From: ZC4RG20 sp035760685
GTDB lineage: Bacteria; Pseudomonadota; Gammaproteobacteria; Steroidobacterales; Rariloculaceae
DNA length: 7,908 nt
Direction of reading: 5' to 3'
Assembly: GCA_035760685.1 (NCBI GenBank)
Contig: DASTSM010000254.1
Location: 1 to 7,908, forward strand
Each line of letters begins with the position of its first letter. The stretch's first letter is position 1. Shown piece by piece: positions 5,880-7,908 of this stretch. The translations under genes were made by a program, and so were the position numbers. The notes under the pieces are model-generated. The model did no database searches, was not told the DNA's origin, and saw nothing but the letters and a program-made list of their open reading frames with translations.

Positions 5880-6560
5880 ATTTCCACTTCACGTGACAGG
5901 GCCCGCAGCATCTCGGCGCTGCTCGCGGCCGTAGGCTTATCGCTGGCCGGCGGTTCGGCCGTCGCTCAGCAGTCGTCCGCCGATCTCGATCCCGTCTCGG
6001 GCGCGCGGCTGCCGTATCTCACGCGGGAAGATCTCGGCGAGGCCGGCAAGAGGCTCGCGGACGTCTTCGCGCGCGGCGGCAAACCGACCGATCCCGTCAA
6101 GGGACCTCTGGCGTTCGCCGCCTACAACGTGCCGGTCGCCGTCGCGCTGCTCGACCTGCACGACGGGGCCGTCGCGAAGGGCACGCTCGATGCGCACGTG
6201 CGCGAGCTCGCGATTCTCGTCGCGTGCCGCGAGATGAACTATACGTTCGAGTGGAACGCTCACGAGCCGCAGGCCGTCAAGGCCGGCGTCGATCCCAAGG
6301 TCATCGACGCGGTGCGGGGCGGCCTCAAGCTCGCCGGCGTGCCCGAGAAGGATGCGGCGGTGATCCGCTTCGGGCGCGAGCTGCTCGGCGACCGCCGCAT
6401 GAGCTCGGCGACCTTCGCGAAAGCCGTCGAGCTCTTCGGAGCACACGGCGCCATGGATCTCGTCGCCGTGATGAGCACGTACGCCGTGAGCGGCTTCTAC
6501 GCGATCGCGGTCGACGAGCATCCGCCGGGTCGGCCGGCGCTGGAACCGCTGCCGCGCTGA
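5880..6560 (+). CDS. Exported carboxymuconolactone decarboxylase family protein, probable ATT start
   Basis: 226 residues if translation starts at ATT 5880. Residues 1-29 form a convincing Sec signal peptide: polar/basic STSRDRARS, hydrophobic ISALLAAVGLSLAGG, cleavage motif AVA before QQ. The mature domain holds TLDAHVRELAILVACREMNYTFEWNAHEPQAVKAGV (from residue 102), the CMD core 'Ld...rElail.va......yEw..H...A...Gv', with R108, E109, E124, W125 and H128. The AhpD-type CxxC peroxidatic pair is absent (one Cys, C116), so it belongs to the non-redox CMD branch. Such proteins are annotated as decarboxylases, but most have no known substrate; the periplasmic location is inferred. In-frame GTG codons occur only much later (residue 84) and would delete the signal peptide. 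The stop is 3 nt from that of the convergent flavoprotein, and both lie in one hairpin. Confidence 0.8.
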   Translation: MSTSRDRARSISALLAAVGLSLAGGSAVAQQSSADLDPVSGARLPYLTREDLGEAGKRLADVFARGGKPTDPVKGPLAFAAYNVPVAVALLDLHDGAVAKGTLDAHVRELAILVACREMNYTFEWNAHEPQAVKAGVDPKVIDAVRGGLKLAGVPEKDAAVIRFGRELLGDRRMSSATFAKAVELFGAHGAMDLVAVMSTYAVSGFYAIAVDEHPPGRPALEPLPR

Positions 6561-6573
6561 GTCTCAGCGCGGC
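6551..6573. terminator. Perfect palindromic hairpin containing both convergent stop codons
   Basis: GCCGCGCTGA (6551-6560), loop GTC, TCAGCGCGGC (6564-6573): 10-bp arms with no mismatch. The left arm ends with the TGA of the CMD-family gene and the right arm begins with the stop (TCA on plus) of the flavoprotein gene. Both messages therefore end in the same stem, and both proteins end Pro-Arg from identical CCGCGCTGA. No T-tract follows in either direction, so it may act as a bidirectional RNA 3'-end barrier rather than a classical intrinsic terminator. Confidence 0.55.
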
Positions 6574-7505
6574 CCCGCGTCCCACTCTCCGTCGATCAGA
6601 AACCGGTCGGCCGCGAGCGCCGCCGCCGCGCCGTCGCCGGCGGCCGCGGCTGCGCGGCACGCGTTCCCGGCCCGAACGGTGCCGGCGGCCAGCAATCCCG
6701 GAAGGCGCGTTCGCATCGCTGCGTCCGTGAGCACGTAACCCGAAGCGTCGAGCAGCGAGCGGTCGTCGATGAAGGACGTATTCGGCTCGAGGCCGACGAA
6801 GACGAAGACGGCCTCGCATTCGAGGTCGCTCGTCGCGCCGCTTGCGGCGTGCCTCAGCCGAGCGCCCGTGACGGCATCGGCGCCCAAGATCTCCGTCACC
6901 TCGGACTCGGGCACCGCGGAGATCCGCGCGTGTGCTTCGGCGAGCGCGCGGTATGCGGCTTGGGCCGTGAACGCGGGCCCGCGGTGCACGATCGTGACCG
7001 TCGAGCAATGCTCGGCCAGCGTGAGCGCCTCCTGCAGCGCCGAATCGCCTCCGCCCGCGACGACGACCGGGCGATCCCTGAGCAGCGGCGCGTCGCAGCT
7101 CGCGCATTGGCTCACGCCCTTGCCGCGCAGCGCCGATTCGCCGGGCACGCCGAGGTCGCGCAGCCGAGTGCCGGTTGCGAGGATCACGCTTCGCGCGGTG
7201 TAGCGCTCGTTCGGCGTCGCGACGGTCCATGCGCCGCCCGCGCCCTCGAGACCCGTCAGCGGGGCCATCGCGGTCTCGGCGCCGGCTGCGGTCGCCTGCT
7301 CCTGCGCCATGGGGCAGAGGTCGTAGCCCGGCACGCCTTCGGGGAAGCCGGGGTAGCCGTCGATCTTCTCGATGTTCAAGAGCTGGCCGCCGAGGACGTC
7401 GCCGGTCAGAACCAGCGTCCGGCGCCCGAGGCGGGCCGCGGTCAATCCGGCCGTGAAGCCGGCGATGCCGCCGCCGGCCACGACGATGTCGAACTCCTTG
7501 CTCAA
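6564..7505 (-). CDS. Thioredoxin-reductase-like FAD/NAD(P) oxidoreductase
   Basis: 313 residues from a TTG start (7503-7505), matching thioredoxin reductase length. I chose it because GAGGAG precedes it at 9 nt and the FAD domain begins at once (SKEFDIVVAGGG). Upstream in-frame codons read as non-protein. Domains: FAD motif GGGIAGFTAGLTAARLG (11-27); GGQLLNIEKIDGYPGFPEGVPG (39-60), the typical TrxR 'GGql.....venypGfp..i.G'; ILATGTRLRDLGVPGE (108-123); CASC (134-137), the redox pair equivalent to CATC; NAD(P) motif AGGGDSALQEA (150-160); C-terminal FAD segment LLAAGTVRAG...AAGDGAAAALAADRF. Odd points: the usual AGD(V/I) aspartate contacting FAD is Thr (about residue 276), and the NADPH 2'-phosphate motif HRRDxFRA is HRGPAFTAQ (174-182). 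It probably reduces a disulfide protein or a small substrate, perhaps preferring NADH. No thioredoxin is adjacent. Confidence 0.88.
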   Translation of the reverse strand: MSKEFDIVVAGGGIAGFTAGLTAARLGRRTLVLTGDVLGGQLLNIEKIDGYPGFPEGVPGYDLCPMAQEQATAAGAETAMAPLTGLEGAGGAWTVATPNERYTARSVILATGTRLRDLGVPGESALRGKGVSQCASCDAPLLRDRPVVVAGGGDSALQEALTLAEHCSTVTIVHRGPAFTAQAAYRALAEAHARISAVPESEVTEILGADAVTGARLRHAASGATSDLECEAVFVFVGLEPNTSFIDDRSLLDASGYVLTDAAMRTRLPGLLAAGTVRAGNACRAAAAAGDGAAAALAADRFLIDGEWDAGPR

Positions 7506-7514
7506 TTCGGAAGG

Positions 7515-7520
7515 CTCCTC
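7515..7520 (-). promoter_or_regulatory. Ribosome binding site of the flavoprotein gene
   Basis: GAGGAG on the minus strand, 9 nt before the TTG start. It decides for TTG at 7505 over longer in-frame starts at 7708-7715. Confidence 0.6.
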
Positions 7521-7649
7521 GGGGTCGTGTCGTGGGAAGAGTAACGGTTCGGCGCTGCGGATGAAAACGGCGCTGCCGGCGCGCCGGCGGCGAGTCGGGC
7601 CTCCTGCGAAGGCGCGCAATGGGCGCGGAGAGCACGGCGCGCGTGCCGA

Positions 7650-7675
7650 GAGCCTGGCCGAAGAGCCTGGCCGAA
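7650..7675 (+). repeat. 13-nt tandem duplication
   Basis: GAGCCTGGCCGAA occurs twice head to tail (7650-7662, 7663-7675), followed by a partial third copy (GAGC). It is probably a slippage product in non-coding DNA next to the inverted-repeat element. Confidence 0.8.
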
Positions 7676-7695
7676 GAGCGCTCCGTAGACACGCC

Positions 7696-7816
7696 GTCCC
7701 ACGAACATCCGTCATACCGATTCACGGGAACGCCGTGAACCCATCCCTGGGGGCTCGCTCGCGCGCGTCCTGCGCGCGAGCGTCCCGTGAATCGGTATGA
7801 CGGATATTCGCGGGAC
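7696..7816. repeat. 121-bp inverted-repeat element (MITE/REP-like)
   Basis: The arms 7696-7729 and 7783-7816 are reverse complements over 34 nt with two mismatches (7701/7811 and 7706/7806); the innermost 23 nt (7707-7729 and 7783-7805) match perfectly. Between them lie a GC-rich spacer containing GTGAACCCATCC and TGGGGGCTCG, and an inner hairpin at 7756-7782. The spacer wording resembles dispersed intergenic repeats I recall from GC-rich Gammaproteobacteria, but I cannot search. No transposase and no clear target-site duplication flank it. It could be a non-autonomous mobile repeat, a cruciform or a strong RNA hairpin. Confidence 0.75.
7756..7782. repeat. Inner hairpin of the inverted-repeat element
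   Basis: CGCTCGCGCGC (7756-7766) and GCGCGCGAGCG (7772-7782) pair perfectly over 11 bp around a 5-nt loop (GTCCT). The right arm abuts the outer right arm at 7783, so the element folds as stacked outer and inner stems with a 26-nt one-sided bulge (7730-7755). Confidence 0.7.
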
Positions 7817-7908
7817 TCATCGGCAACCACGAATGTCAGAGGCTCGCGCCAAAATCAGCCGCCGGACGCGAGCTCCTTGGCCCACTCGAGGCGTCACGGC
7901 TATCGACT
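7817..7908. other. Right-edge sequence, gene content undecidable
   Basis: Two weak options are visible. On the plus strand an ATG at 7833 opens a frame that runs off the window (25 codons, Arg-rich, no clear Shine-Dalgarno). On the minus strand a frame ending at TGA (7855-7857 as TCA) reads RLEWAKELASGG, which looks like a protein C terminus, but an in-frame TGA at 7894-7896 limits it to 12 codons. More flanking sequence is required to choose. Confidence 0.3.

Larger units (their letters stand above)
7506..7695. other. Upstream region of the flavoprotein gene
   Basis: I see no credible gene here; the open frames are Arg/Ala-rich shadows. It should carry the minus-strand promoter of the flavoprotein gene. 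I can point only to a weak TTACTC-like -10 on the minus strand around 7540-7546. It contains a perfect 14-bp palindrome GCCGGCGCGCCGGC (7575-7588) and a 13-nt tandem duplication at 7650-7675. Confidence 0.4.

Noticed and set aside
6325..7830. 501-codon minus-strand frame over the flavoprotein gene
   Set aside because: Arg-rich shadow frame running through the inverted-repeat element and the hairpin; no domain.
7855..7893. C-terminal fragment of a minus-strand gene (RLEWAKELASGG)
   Set aside because: It looks protein-like, but an in-frame TGA at 7894-7896 leaves 12 codons, and the window ends before it can be tested.

Overview
The window is a GC-rich bacterial chromosomal segment with compact spacing and Shine-Dalgarno sequences upstream of most starts. 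The lipoprotein signal and the Sec signal peptide point to a Gram-negative cell. The repeat near the right end resembles dispersed intergenic repeats I associate with Gammaproteobacteria (Xanthomonadales/Steroidobacterales type). I therefore lean towards a GC-rich gammaproteobacterium, but this rests on recollection, not on a search. There is no transposase, integrase, CRISPR array, rRNA or convincing tRNA.

Left part (1-1449, plus strand): the 3' part of an arginine-methyltransferase-like (PRMT fold) SAM-dependent methyltransferase, then, 17 nt later, a small lipoprotein that looks like the DUF4136 group. The two are probably co-transcribed.

Middle-left (1450-2834, plus strand, AT-richer by eye than its flanks): a possible 52-residue two-helix membrane protein, then two small VOC-superfamily (glyoxalase/bleomycin-resistance fold) proteins. 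The first VOC gene is preceded by a 20-codon open frame with its own Shine-Dalgarno. Its stop overlaps the VOC start as ATGA, and a 10-bp hairpin lies inside it. This is a possible translationally coupled leader.

Middle (2916-5734): a divergent pair. On the minus strand is an asparagine-synthetase-like protein with an intact PP-loop (SSGYDS) but no N-terminal nucleophilic cysteine, so it probably is not a glutamine-dependent asparagine synthetase. On the plus strand is a TylF/MycF-type O-methyltransferase. The two share a 281-bp intergenic region. The combination suggests a small tailoring cassette for a glycan or secondary metabolite, the most interesting biology here, though no substrate, precursor or transport gene is visible.

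Right part (5735-7505): a short tandem repeat; an exported carboxymuconolactone-decarboxylase-family protein whose only well-placed start appears to be a rare ATT codon; and, convergent with it, a thioredoxin-reductase-like flavoprotein starting at TTG. Their stop codons are 3 nt apart and both lie inside a perfect 10-bp-arm palindromic hairpin. The flavoprotein keeps the CxxC redox site but has changes in the FAD and NADPH signatures.

Right end (7506-7908): no confident gene. It holds a perfect 14-bp palindrome, a 13-nt tandem duplication and a 121-bp inverted-repeat element (34-nt arms, two mismatches) with an inner hairpin and an alternative pairing. It looks like a MITE/REP-type repeat.
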